Positions 44,178-55,885 of a stretch of 64,000 nt of DNA are shown one piece after another. Each line of letters opens with the position of its first letter. Position 1 is the first letter of the stretch. The notes beneath the pieces are model-generated. The model saw only the letters and a program-made list of their open reading frames with translations, made no database searches and was not told the DNA's origin. The DNA is taken from assembly GCA_900155495.1 (NCBI GenBank), contig FTLJ01000293.1, positions 45,866 to 109,865 of the forward strand, written 5' to 3'. A program made the position numbers and the translations under genes. The stretch comes from Porogramme epimiltina. Lineage: Eukaryota > Basidiomycota > Agaricomycetes > Polyporales > Polyporaceae.

Positions 44178-44856
44178 TTATGCTCCCCGCGCAGCGGCCG
44201 CCTTGGCCTCCTCAGCCGCGGCGACAGCAGGGTTGACCTTCTTGCCATCCTTCCACCGGACACGGGGAGGAGGCGCACGGTTGCGGCGGCCCTCGCATGA
44301 GCGGACACGGACGACTAGTAACCTGTGAGAACCAGCGTCGTCTCTAAGGGGAGGGAGTGGACGTACCGTGCGAGTGGATGGCGCACGAGACACAGTACGC
44401 AATTTTGATGTAGAGCTTGGGGATCGTGTATTCTACGCAAGGCCCCAAGGAGTCAGTACTATCTAGCAGGGAAGCGAAAGAAACTAAACGCACCCTGGTA
44501 CACGCTCGCCTCGCTGATATCACGGACTGCCGCCGTCTCGACCATGTTGCGCACAGTGAAGCGCTTGATGGCCTTGTCCTTGGGGACGCATCGCGAGCAG
44601 TTAGAGCAGCGGACGAAGCTGACGTGGCCGCGGCCCTTCTTGTTGCGGCCGTTGTTTCTTCTCTTCTTGGTCTGGGGAGGGGGGGAGGGGACGGTCAGCA
44701 ACTAACCTCACCGAAAAGTTCCCTAGCCCAAGATGTCATCCGGAATCCTCGCATGCCATCCATCGTTCCCCGTGTAGCCTCCACTCCTTCCACCGCAACT
44801 TGTCTTCCATAGGACTTCTCTGGGCCATCCGGGAATATGAATTGGGTGCTCACCAT
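44178..44856 (-). CDS. RPS26: Ribosomal protein eS26
   Basis: Four coding exons (44856-44854, 44671-44494, 44432-44367, 44314-44178) give 127 aa. eS26 is a 40S subunit protein near the mRNA exit channel. The sequence runs [18 protein letters not shown], then [57 protein letters not shown] and a Pro/Arg-rich region with an Ala-rich tail. The zinc-binding CxxC pairs (CSNC, CVSC) are intact. The first coding exon is only the ATG, in a ccaccATGgtgagc context, followed by a 182-nt intron with branch gctgac; the second exon starts at Thr2. A split right after the start codon is common in ribosomal protein genes. Confidence 0.96.
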
Positions 44857-45132
44857 GGTGGATCGTGTGTCTTGACGAGGGCGATGGACAGGACCCGGCT
44901 TGTGAGACCCAGCGGTTGTGTGGGCGGGCGTCTAGTGCGGTTCCGGTGTGCCTGCCCTGAACCTTCTCACGTGACCCAGGGGGCGGGATCAAGCACACGT
45001 CCCCTTTGGGAAACAATGGCCAACGGCCACAGGCAAACACTGAACGGAGCGCTGCACAAGAACAATGAGGCCCGTTGCCGCTTCTCCTTCTCGTTGTTCA
45101 CAAAAGCCCGCCAGGGCCTTTTGTGATTCGTG
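44857..45132. other. Divergent promoter, eS26 and CBM19-like gene
   Basis: Spacer serving both genes; a TATA box is seen only on the plus side. Confidence 0.5.
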
Positions 45133-45139
45133 TATAAAT
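45133..45139 (+). promoter_or_regulatory. TATA box of the CBM19-like secreted protein gene
   Basis: TATAAAT lies 172 nt upstream of the ATG at 45305. Confidence 0.55.
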
Positions 45140-45304
45140 TCCGCGCTGTCCTTCCGGCGGATCCCTGTGTTGTGCTCGAGCTCGGTGCTCACTCTTGGAA
45201 TCCCCCGGTCTACCACATCCTTCTGAAGCCTGGTGCTTGCTAGACTCTCCGTCTCTTCCACGACCTGTTTCCTCGCCTCTATCCCTATTACATCATTCTT
45301 CACG

Positions 45305-46418
45305 ATGCACGCCTCTTTGATTGCGCTTTTTGCCATCTACTTGGGCTCTGCGGTATTATCCGCCCCGACTGGCTCGCTCGATGCAGGCATTTTCCTGCAG
45401 AACGGACAGGACGCTCAAACCCTCAACACCGAGTTCCTCTCACTCAAGGCCTCTGACTCTTGCGAAGGTAGTTTATTTAATGACATTTATACAGCTCATA
45501 CAACTAACATGAGCCTCTCTGCAGATGGCCAATTGGCCTGTATCCAAGATTCCATCGCTCACTGCCAGAACGCGACTTGGAGTTTGCAAGCATGCCCCAA
45601 GTCGTTGTCATGCTTCGCGATGCCTTCTGTCAGGGAACAAGGAGTCGTACGTTACTCCGAACTACGCGCGTCTATACTCCACTCACGCCTTGCAGGTTGT
45701 TTCTTGCACCTCCAACGTTACTGCGTTGTCGGTGATCGATGCTTCGGGAGCAACTGGCGGCATCTTCGCCAACAGCACTTCCAACTCGGTCGATCTTCCC
45801 GTCGACTGCGACGACGATGACGAAAGCGATGAAAATTCCACGTCCGCCTCTGCCAGCGGGTCCTCCACGCACACCCACAAGGCGCACTCGCACACGACCT
45901 CGGCATCCGACGCGTCCGCAACCGCTACTTCCGTTTCTAACGCGTCTTCTACTGCAACGGATGTAGCCGCGTCCGGAGCTCAGACCGTCACCGTCACCGT
46001 CTTCGCTCCCGCTGGAACTACTACCCTCCCCACCGAGACGCACACCTTCAACGCCTCCGAAGCCTCGAGCTTCCTCTCGAGCATCGCCACCGAGTCGGGC
46101 GTGTCAATCACGACAATCTTCCCCACCTCCGTCGAGGCCTCCGCGACCGCCACAGTCACATCGGTGGCTACCACCAGCGTGTCGGACTCGACAACCAGCT
46201 TCTCGAGCAAGGCCGTTGGTGTCGCATCCTCGCCAGCCAGTAGCACGGCGAGCTCCACCGTCCCCGCAATTTCCGCAGGCGCTGCCAGCACGATCACGCT
46301 CCTCGGAGGCTCCAAGGCTACATCGTCTGCGTCTGCGTCTGCACAGACGGCGGCCAGCTCCAATGTTGCAGCTGCGGCGGTGGACGCCGGGGATGACTAC
46401 TACGGCTACCCGTACTGA
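45305..46418 (+). CDS. Secreted CBM19-like protein with Ser/Thr-rich tail
   Basis: Three exons (45305-45467, 45525-45646, 45696-46418) give 335 aa. A signal peptide (about 1-20) is followed by a short spacer and a cysteine module at about 53-100: C-EDGQLAC-IQDSIAHC..W..QAC-PKSLSCFAMP..VVSC. This matches the fungal CBM19-type chitin-binding pattern (GQxAC, C, W, C, CFALP, C). The remaining 230 residues are Ser/Thr/Ala-rich with a short acidic run (DCDDDDESDEN) and a THTHKAHSHT stretch, likely heavily O-glycosylated. The C-terminus (DDYYGYPY) lacks a clear GPI signal. Probable wall-associated or secreted protein; chitin binding is inferred from the motif only. Confidence 0.82.
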
Positions 46419-47474
46419 TGACGAACGACCTCCCCACTCTCTTTTCTTCATCTGACAGGTTCGGACTTCTCTTCACATTGTATCGCCAGCACGCTTCGTG
46501 TAGCATAGTAGACCGCCTCCGCATTGGGGCATGCCCGTGTATCACTCCTTTACGACCCTTCGCTAGTACGATGGACGACATGTAGTAGGCTACGGTACCG
46601 CGAGCTCTATTTGGAGCTCGTTTATTGCAATCTCACGTTCCTTAGAAATCTGCACGTTCAGCTTGATCGCTCAATACTTCAACTTGAAGTACACGAAACA
46701 AGGTAGCTCCTGACTGTAGAGGGTTTGATCTACTCATAAAGTTAGAGGAAGTTCAGTGTCTCTTTAGAGGGGACGGAGTGTCCCCTAGATCGATACAGAG
46801 AGCTCAAACCGAACCATGCAGGGCGCAAAGTGAGCATCCTTCAGTCCATGCTTCTATACGGATCGACCGCTCGTCCCTCTTCTATAGCATAACGAACAGA
46901 TCATCGCTCATCTACCGCCCCCACCAAATCGATATTGCAGATGCAAGTTGTCGATGAAAACTGGACGATACGACAACGCCCAAGACTACACCATTCACTT
47001 ATGGGTGGATGCATGCCCCACGGTCACGCGGGTGGGTGCTCCTTACACGACTTGATGGAGGAAACTGGGTATGTACATGTGTGCTGAGATTATCTTGTGT
47101 CACCTACTACTACAGGCAGACCATGTGTTAAGACACCAAATGGATCCTATACAAAACAACATCCCCCTTAGTATGGTCACATCTTTGTCCTAAGTACATT
47201 CAACGCACAAACCGAACACTCGCTAAACACCGGCACAGGACCAGGAGTGGCTCCGGGTCAGGAATAATATAGTGACATGCATTGAGTGTACACGCTCAGT
47301 AGCTAGAATAACAGGTCCAAGCAAAGGAAAGATAGAAAGCAGCACGACAGTCGAGAAGGCGGACAGACACAGTCGACAACAGAGAGCATGAACAAGCACC
47401 AGCACGCCGCGGCACGGCGACAGAAGCGAGCAAGGGCTCACAAGAAGCACAGGGGTAACAGCATTGTCTATGAT
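46419..47474. other. Convergent intergenic region, no gene seen
   Basis: About 1.05 kb. A short inverted repeat (cgagctc / gagctcg, about 46600-46620) is present. No coding exon chain or RNA gene was found. Confidence 0.5.
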
Positions 47475-49306
47475 TTACTCATCGTCTTCCTCTTCAATGA
47501 CTTCCTCGACCTTCTTCTTCCCCCGCGAGGACGCTGGCTTAGCCTTTGAGGCAGGCTTCGCGGGTTTTGACGACGACGCTGGCTTGGCACGCTTCGAGGG
47601 AGGCTTCGATGAGCCAGCGGCCTTGGAGGACGGAGCACGCTGCAATGGGATTGTGTGTTTAGTGCCCCGGCACATCTTGACAATAACGGTAAGACATACC
47701 TTGCGCTTCTTGGTATCGACCTCAGGCTCATCCTCATCATCGTCGTCACCGACACCAGCGAGCTCGTCTCCGAAGTCCTCGCCAGAGTCCTCATCCACCT
47801 TCTTCTTCTTTGCCGCGGCCTTCTTGGGCGCGGCCTTGGGCTTCGCGTCAGCCTTCTTCGCTGGCGCACGGCTCTTCTTGGGCTTAGGCTCATCATCCTC
47901 ATCCTCGTCCATTGCGTCCTCGTCATCCTTCTACACGCACACGCAGGGGAAGAAACCGCACGTCAGCACTCAGCTACACACCTACCACGTGCCGGCAGCG
48001 AAGCCAGATCGAACGCGCCGACGAAGAGGACGGTGGGGGAGGAGGGACCGCATACCTTGGGCTTGCGCACCCGCTTCGGCTTCTCGGCGCCATCCTCGTC
48101 CTTCTTCTTGCGCGGCGCCGCCGCTGCTTTCTTCTTGCCAGTCTCGACGGGCTCACCGGGGCCCTTGTCATCCTCGGGGATATCACCGGCCTCCCAGGCG
48201 CGCTGGACTTTCTCCTTCTCGCCCTCCTTGAGGTCGCCGAAGCCGTCGACCTCGGAGGCCTCGCCGTACGAAGACGTCAGCTTCTCGATGACCTTCGTCT
48301 CGGTGCAGCCCCAATGCCTCCACGCACTGTGTTATCGGTGAGCGCGAAGTCCGGCGGAAGACGGCGAACGTATGACATACAAGCTTTTGTTGCCGCGGAA
48401 ATCGACCTCGTTTCCGACACGGAAGAAGTCCTTGCCAATGGAATCTGGAAATGCCGAATCGTTAGCGTGGTCAAGACAGAGAGGCGTCAGGGCGAACCTC
48501 CGCAAGCTGCAAAAACGGGGCGTCAGCATGAGACCGCACACTGTAGCAGGACTGACATACCCTTGCACTTGGAACGACCCGACGACGCGTATTCGAACTT
48601 GAATACGCCGGAGATGGTGTCTTCCTCTTCTTTCTTTTTGCCTCCACGCTTCTTGGGCTTTTCGCTTTCCTCCTCTTCATCTTCCTCACCGTCGCCCTTC
48701 CTCGCGGTCTCGGGCACGTCCTCGTCGGCAACATGGCCATCCTCCCAGGCCTTCTTGATGCGCTCCTGGTCCGCTTCCTGGAGTTCGTCGAAGCCGTCGA
48801 GCTCATCCGCCTCGTTGAAACTGTTCTTCATGTTCGAGAGGATCTTAGCCGTGACGCAGCCCCAATGGCGCCACGAGCTAGACGGTGCGAGGTCGGTTCA
48901 ACATGTCCAACCACCATCGAGCACCCCAGAACGCGCCGCACGCGACCGCGCCCACGCACACGGACGCGCGAGGGCGAGTTCTAGGATGCTGTAAGAAGAA
49001 TAATCACTCACAAGTTCGTGTTGCCACGGAAATCAACCAAGGAACCGAACCGGAGCTCGCCCTTGCCAATGGGCGTGCCCTTGCATCTGAAGGAACGTGA
49101 GGAAAATTCGAGCAGTCTAAAGGCGCGGAGAGACGTACGGCTTGGGCCCTAGGACGCGAGAACGACGCGTGAAACGCGACAGCAACGGGAGTGAGTGCAT
49201 GTTGCACGAGAGTGGCAGATATCCACATACCGTTGCACTTGGCACGGCCGCTGGAGGCGTACTCCAGACGGTAACCAGACTTTTTGCCTCCCTCGTTGTC
49301 AGACAT
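47475..49306 (-). CDS. Double zf-PARP zinc-finger nuclear protein
   Basis: Nine exons (49306-49231, 49148-49139, 49086-49012, 48877-48561, 48506-48498, 48444-48381, 48326-48056, 47930-47700, 47639-47475) give 405 aa. Two PARP-type zinc fingers are present. Finger 1 runs RLEYASSGRAKCNG-PKPCKGTPIGKGELRFG and ends NTNFSWRHWGCVT. Finger 2 runs KFEYASSGRSKCK-ACGDSIGKDFFRVG and ends KSFAWRHWGCTE. Each has the C..C..H..C zinc set. Such fingers bind DNA breaks in PARP1 and DNA ligase III. No catalytic domain follows; the tail is Lys-rich and acidic (KKAAAKKKKVDED; VEEVIEEEDDE). Two micro-exons of 10 and 9 nt are needed to keep frame and supply finger cysteine spacing. Probable nuclear DNA-binding protein. 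Confidence 0.85.
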
Positions 49307-50371
49307 CGTACTGTGGATTTGTGGAAGAGGGCTGGGGGGATGGAGGGTGAGAGGGAAGGGCGGGAGGGACGGGGGCGGGAGGCGTTATATAGGAACGCAG
49401 GGTGCTTCAAAGTCCGCCTGGGCTGGGGCCAAGCTGGGGGCTGCTGACTGGAGCCAGACCTGCGTGGTCAAAGCGTCCGCCTGGCCCTGGCCCCGCGCAC
49501 GGACCCCCCTCTGTCACTCCATGCATCGCTTTCGTTCCTCCGTCTTCCCCCGACGCTTTCCAGCTCTCTGATCCTTGTGTTTCCTTGCGACCCGTCTTCT
49601 TCGCTGTCCCCAGCACACACGACAGCCAGCGCTGCCCGCGTCCGTCCCTAGGGTTAGGGTTTGCGCTCTCCACCCTCCCCCCCAAATCCCATTGTTTCCT
49701 TCCGTGTAGTCTTTCTCCAGCCTCGTTATCTACGGGAATATGTGTGCGCTTCATCGCGTGTCTGAACACGGCGTTTCTGCGAAGAACCCGGGCGGAACAG
49801 CATCTTTATGCACCACCTCAAGACCGCCGGTGCACCCGAGCCCCTATTGAGTCGAATGTGGGAATAATCACACAGGACCACCTAGTATCTTAGATTCGGG
49901 TTCTACCCCCTAGCACGGCGTTTCGTCTCCTCCAGATTGCTCAAGGAGCACTCCGCTCTCCGTGGCCGGTGCATAGGTAAGTCGTCATCGATGTTGGCTT
50001 CCGAGATGGCCGAGGCCCAATGCAAACCAAGAGGACACCCCCCCACAGTGCTCTCTTAGTTCGCGTTGGAACACGCCAGTCTCGAGTCGTTCGTGAACAC
50101 GGCTATGCGCTGGGGAAAGTCTCCTGACAATTGCAGGCCCATGCCGATGCTGTACAAGTGGCCGTATAGCAATGCGCCTCGGTGACACCATCCTCCGATA
50201 CTTGAGAATGGTGGTCTTCACCCCTTAGCCTCGCTACCTCCTCCTTGCTCCTCCTTGATCAGTCCAAACCAAAATCCTGGCTCCTTCTCCTCGAGCTCAC
50301 CGGGGTGTCGAATGTACTGACATCATAATTGGGGGATCTGGGGGAGATGTGGGGTGCTGGGTGGTCTGGCA
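49307..50371. other. Divergent intergenic region, no gene seen
   Basis: This holds the promoters of the zf-PARP gene and C2H2+RING gene 3. A cctagggttagggtttg tract near 49648-49664 contains two telomere-like units, also a known promoter telo-box type. No gene is seen. Confidence 0.5.
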
Positions 50372-50378
50372 TATAAGA
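50372..50378 (+). promoter_or_regulatory. TATA box of C2H2+RING gene 3
   Basis: TATAAGA lies 108 nt upstream of the ATG, followed by a pyrimidine-rich leader. Confidence 0.55.
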
Positions 50379-50485
50379 GACACGATGTCGCTCCCCCTAA
50401 CACCTTCTCATCTTTCCTTCACACCCTCATACACTTCAGCCCGCACTTCTTGCTTCCTTAGCGTCGTCAGCTCCGCTCCCCTAAC

Positions 50486-51527
50486 ATGAGCATCTTCTAC
50501 GCCTTCACATGCTACTGCAGCTTGTGTGACAAGCACTTCCCCACTGTCGAGGCACGCGCCAACCATCTTCTGCGGGCATACAACCATCCCAAGTGCGACA
50601 AGTGCGACCTCCATTTCGCCAACCGCAACGCGTTGAGAAACGTATGTAGCCTGCCGTTCCCCGTCTTTCCCCTACTCACCCAAGTTATGCCCATAGCACT
50701 ATGTCGTTTCCCGCCGCCACCACTACTGTTCCGTGTGCGAGTTAGAGTTCAAGACCGCGGCTGGCTTCCGCGCGGTGAGGCTCAGCCCCCCTTATCCCCC
50801 ACCCCTTATCGATCTCACACGCACCATTCAGCACCTCGAGCTCGCCGCCGTCCACCGCGACGACTCCGATGATGACGACGCACCCGAGTACGACGGGATC
50901 GACGACTCGTACGAAGGCTGGGAAGACGATGTTGGCATGGCCCTCTTCCCTGAGGAGAACGACGACTACCCCGAGCCTCCCGTATCGCTGGACGATGCGG
51001 TTCCTCCGGAAGATGAGTACTGGGACGAAGATGACGAGCCCGCGCCCGAAGAGGAGGACTTCACAGGCTGGGCTCCCGTCCCTCCGGAGTATGCTGCCCT
51101 CCGACAGGCTAGCTCAGCTCAGGTGAGCTTACGATTGTGGTTATTTCGCCTTTCTGCCCGTCGCTGACCGCGCTGTAGGATCCCGAACAGGCTACTGCCC
51201 CTGTCTCTGGACAGTTCTCCCTCCCTTCCTCATCACCTTCCTCTTCTGTATCTGGCAGCTGCAGTGACTTGGGCTGCACAATCTGTCTAGAGGCGGCGGT
51301 CGATCCCACGTCCATGCGCTGCGGGCACATCTTCTGTGGCACGTAAGTGTGTCTTCGTTATGGCCGCTTCATTAGCCAATACTGATGTTTGCGCTATCCG
51401 TAGATGCATCAGAGAGGCGTTGGCCGTGCAAATGCAATGCCCGGTGTGCCGCACCCGCGCGAAGTGGCAGCATATGAGGCGGCTCTCCTTGGGCTTTGAT
51501 GATCATACTGCTGAATGCGATTCGTGA
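50486..51527 (+). CDS. C2H2 zinc-finger + RING protein 3
   Basis: Five exons (50486-50641, 50697-50774, 50832-51122, 51179-51342, 51404-51527) give 270 aa. Fingers at the N-terminus are YCSLCDKHF..H, KCDKCDLHF and YCSVCELEF..H. An acidic middle follows (DDSDDDDAPEYDG; DEYWDEDDEPAPEEED). The RING is CTICLEAAVDPTSMRCGHIFC-GTC across the last junction, then CPVCRTRAKWQHMRRL. It is the closest relative of the gene at 35634: same exon count, same 78-nt exon 2, same HYV-SRRHHYC start of exon 2 and the shared AKWQH-RRL tail. Probable E3 ubiquitin ligase; substrate unknown. Confidence 0.88.
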
Positions 51528-51967
51528 TTCGCGGACATTCTGGGACCAATGGACCCTCTCACCGGACGGACATCTGTACATATGGTACTACTATACCTCT
51601 GTACTATAATTCTAGACATAGACAACTATAATTTCATACATCTGCCTAGCCGGCTAGATAGTTTCCTCCAGTGACGCAGCGCGCTCCGTGTTCCCTTTGA
51701 ATATTGGCACAAAGCCTATGTCCGGTCGACGGAGGAGCGCCGCGCAGGCGTGCTATGTAGCGCCGCCACACAGTTTGACGTTGACGCCCTGCGCGAAACT
51801 TGGGATCCCAACCCCGCCGTCAACGGCGCGCAACATTCTTCCCTTCGCACCGTCATTTGCTTTCTTTCGCTTTTATACGGCACCCACCCACCCCACCGCT
51901 GTAGCACATCTTCTCGTCGCCTTCCGGAAGACCGCAGCCTGCGCGGACTGGGCACTACCGCTCAACG
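51528..51967. other. Spacer and HIR1 promoter
   Basis: A weak TTTATAC at 51872-51878 is the only promoter-like signal. No gene is seen. Confidence 0.45.
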
Positions 51968-54900
51968 ATGAGGTTCACGAAGCCGTCATGGGTCATGCAC
52001 AAAGGTCCGTGTTCCCCGTCCCCCCACCTCTCATTCACGCCGACTAACACCCTCATCCCCACCCCTTTCCCCAATGCACGCGCAGACTCGGCGATGCGCG
52101 GGGACGACAAACGCGTCTCGATGTTCTCGTGCCATGTCCACCCCGACGGCTCGCGCATCGCGACCGGCGGCATCGACGCAAAAGTGCGCATCTGGAGCAC
52201 AAGGCCGATCCTGAACCACAAGGCGGAGCTCTCCGGGAGACCGCCCAAGTCGCTTTGCACACTCACGATGCACACCGGGCCCGTGCTCGTCGTCCGCTGG
52301 GCGCACTCTGGCCGGTGGCTCGCGAGCGGCAGCGACGACGAAATCGTGATGATTTGGGACTTGGACCCGTGAGTGTTGATGTGAACGAGATAGAGCGCGG
52401 GCTTATATGAGGCTGACTCTGTGTGCGGGGGACAGGACGGCTAAAGGGAAGGTTTGGGGATCAGATGAGGTCAATGTGGAGGGGTGGAAGCCCCTGAAAC
52501 GGCTTGTTGGGCATGAGAGCGGTACGTTTTCTCGTTCTGTTGGAAGTCCATTCATCTTACAAGATATTGCGCCAGACGTCACGGACGTTGCCTGGTCCCC
52601 GGGAGACAGGTATCTTGCCTCCGTCGGACTGGACTCTGCGGTCCTTGTGTGGTGCGGTTATACCCTTGGTACGTACAAGTCGAAGCCTGTACAGCAACCT
52701 TGGGGGCTGACATTAAGCGATGCGTGAAGAACGGCTGCATAAAATTGACCAACACCAGGGGTTTGTGAAGGGTGTATGCTGGGATCCTGTCGGCGAGTTT
52801 CTCGCCACCGGTTCTGACGACCGGTCGGTGCGGATATGGAGGACATCGGACTGGGAGTTGGAAGCAGAAGTCAAGAAGCCATTCGACCACTCCCCGGGCA
52901 CATTCTTCAGGAGACTCAGGTATGTTCACTCATTGCTTGGTTTTTGGACGCGGTGTCTCATGTTGCTCGCAGCTGGTCACCGGATGGAGCGCATATAACT
53001 GCCTCAAATGCCACCAACAACGAGGGATATGTATTTATCGCAGCTGTGATATCGCGAAACTCCTGGACGTCGGAGATTAGTCTGGTGGGACATGAGAATA
53101 CAGTAGAGGTCGCTGTACGTACCCGAATACAGGCACTCTCGCCGATACTAAAAATATATTTAGGCGTACAACCCTCACATATTCCTGCGTGATGCTTCCC
53201 AACCCGTCACTGCACACAATATCTGCTCTGTCGTTGCGCTGGGTGCCGATGACAGAGCTGTTTCTGTCTGGCAAACGAAAGCTCCCCGCCCATTAATTGT
53301 GGCCAAGGATGTATTCGAACGGCAAATCATGGATCTCAGCTGGTACGCTCTTTTCCCTTACCCATGCCATTAAAACTAACAATTCCATTAGGTCAAAGGA
53401 CGGTTTGACATTGTACGCCGTGTCATCAGACGGCACAATGGCGGTGTTCCACTTTGACGCTTCAGAGATGGAAGGCATTGCCCCTCAGTCGGCACAGGAT
53501 CAATACCTCAAGCGTTTCGGCTTCACAGCACCTCCTCTCCCCGAAGGCTACTCACACCAAGGTTCTATCGAACCCGAAGCACGGCCGAACAACACCAACC
53601 GCATCACGCCACCGCCCTCGCCCCGTGCGCAGTCGCAGGACTTCGGAAGTGCGTCCAACGCCGCCCCTGGTGGCGAGCGTGTGCACACGCTCGTTGCGAA
53701 GCGGAAGCCTAAGAAGCGCATCCAACCCACGTTTGGAGGATCGATATCAAGCTCCGTCCCATCCTCCTCCATCAACGGCATCAATGCCATCCCGTCCTCC
53801 AAACCCCCACAGTCAACGAGCGGGCCCGCACGGAGCTTCCAGGACGTGCCGATCTCAGTCCCCACCACATCTGCGCTCCCGTTGTCCGTCTCGCAGCCAT
53901 TTGGGACGAGTTCGAGCGGGTTCGGGCTGGGCCTCAGCATGGGCGGCGACGGCGACTTCTCGATGGACGTGGACGACGGCGAGGTGCGCATCAGCTCGTT
54001 CGACACCGCCGCGCAGAGCGGGAAGGGCAAGCGCCGCGCGGGGAGCGACGCGGACGAGCGCGTGAAGCCGCGCACGCTCGGTGGGGACAGGGTGCGCGAG
54101 GCCGTGCCTGTGCGCCCCATCGCGTCCAGGATCGCTGCTGCGCCGCCTGCGGGAGCGTGGGCGGAGGGGTCGGGCCTCGCAGGACGGCTTGCGCCACCAC
54201 AACTGGTGACGTATTTGAAGGCGAGCATGGAGGGCAGCGACGTTCTGTTCGAGGGGAGGAACTCAGAGGGCGATGGTGAGTATGCGGCTGCAGTTGCGCC
54301 TCCGTCCCTTACTTACCCCGTTTTCCAGAGCCCAACGAGGTGATCTACGTGAGCGGAAAGCAGACCCAATGGCTCGATTATGTTCCGTCACCGATACTCG
54401 CACTTACCATCACATCGACGTTCTGCGCCGCTGCCTTGCAAGACGGATCCTTGAATATCTACTCGCATAACGGCAGAAGGTCAGTCATGGAACGTTATTG
54501 GATATGCAGTGTCGCTGATACAGGGTTCGAAAAGGATAATGCCTCCATTAAGCATCGGATCCCAGTGCTATGCCCTGTGTAGTTCCCGGAATATGTTGAT
54601 GCTTCTCACAATATCCGGCATGCTATACGTCTGGTACGTCCACTCATGAAAGTCAAAGCATCCTCCGGCTCACGATGGTATGCAGGGACGTGAAGAAGCA
54701 GGCTGCCAAGTTCCCGCCAACCTCCGTAATCTCCATCCTCGGACCCTCACCCAACTTCACTATCCTCTCCGTCTCCGTGCGGCCCAACGGCACCCCCGTG
54801 ATCCAATTGTCCGACGGCCTGGCGCACTCATACGACGCCGCACTCTGCGCGTGGACGAAGCTCACCGAACCCTGGTGGGCCGAGGGCTCCGACGCCTGGC

Positions 54901-55478
54901 AGGGCCGTCAGCGCTCGAACGCGATGCAGACAGTGCGCCCCCCACTCACAGCGCTCGAGGGCGCGATCGCGGAGCGGACGAACCTCGAAGACGGGCGCGC
55001 GGAGAAGGTCCGCCCGACGTGGTGGAGCGCTGCGATGACTCTCGGACACCTGGAGAGCAAGCTGCACGCGGCGCGCGCGCTGGACAGTCCGCAGGAGTAC
55101 AAGCAGGCGCTGTTGCTGTACGCGAAGCGGATTGCAGATGAAGGGTTCAGAGGGAAGGCTGAGGAGCTGGTGAAGGAGCTCTTTGGACCGGTGTATTGGT
55201 GAGTGCCCGTACGCCAGCGTGTACGTGGATATTGGGACTGAAGTAGTCTTTGTAGGCGGCCTGGTCGGGACGATTCGTGGTGTCCGACCACACTCGGGGT
55301 TCCCAAGCGAGACTTGCTCAAGGAGGTGCTCAACATCTTTGGTGCGTCCTCTTGTGATATTATAGCGCCTCTGATCGCTAATACCGCATTCCTTCCAGTC
55401 CGGAGCAAGACCCTCACGAAGTTAGGTCAGGATTGGCAAGACACTCTGAAAAAGACACTCCAGAACGATGACTATTAG
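51968..55478 (+). CDS. HIR1: Histone chaperone HIR1 (HIRA family)
   Basis: Thirteen exons (51968-52004, 52086-52368, 52436-52521, 52576-52668, 52730-52919, 52973-53114, 53164-53342, 53392-54275, 54329-54479, 54535-54633, 54686-55198, 55256-55341, 55399-55478) close to 940 aa. HIR1 is part of the HIR complex, which deposits H3-H4 outside replication and represses histone genes.  The N-terminal half is a WD40 propeller (FSCHVHPDGSRIATGGIDAKVRIW; DVTDVAWSPGDRYLASVGLDSAVLVW; FVKGVCWDPVGEFLATGSDD). The linker has the ASF1-binding B-domain-like motif KPKKRIQPTFGG at about 437-450. The C-terminal HIRA domain (about 680-940) includes LGHLESKLHAAR and GKAEELVKELFGPVYW. Length is typical for fungal Hir1. 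Confidence 0.93.
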
Positions 55479-55885
55479 TGGCTTCCAAGCGGTATACATA
55501 GTCTATCTCGGTTCACACTGCTGTTTGTACCCATATTGTATAACCTATACACATGTAATACTCTCCCTTGGGATGCTATAGTGCTCGGATATGTATTTGC
55601 CAACGTTGTCGAGCTTATTCTGACTGACGTCTACCTTGAAGACTCGGAGGCTCGGATATAATGGCTGTGATCCGTGTCCCCGGAAAGGCAAGGCGATTCT
55701 CACGGCCTTCGCGTGTCCCGTCGACAGCCACAGGGACAATGACCGACACGCACCTCCGTCTCTTTCCCTTCACTCACTCACCAAATGAATGCATAATCGC
55801 TCGCCTCTTGGGTCATGTAGCATGAAGTCTTACGCACTGTCATGGTGAATACTACTCTCGCCCGCATCTTGGCGCGTACCTGATC
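55479..55885. other. Spacer, nothing seen
   Basis: This holds the HIR1 3-prime flank and the promoter of the next gene. Confidence 0.45.

Noticed and set aside
49648..49664. Telomere-like TTAGGG units
   Set aside because: Only two units; more likely a promoter telo-box or chance than an interstitial telomere.
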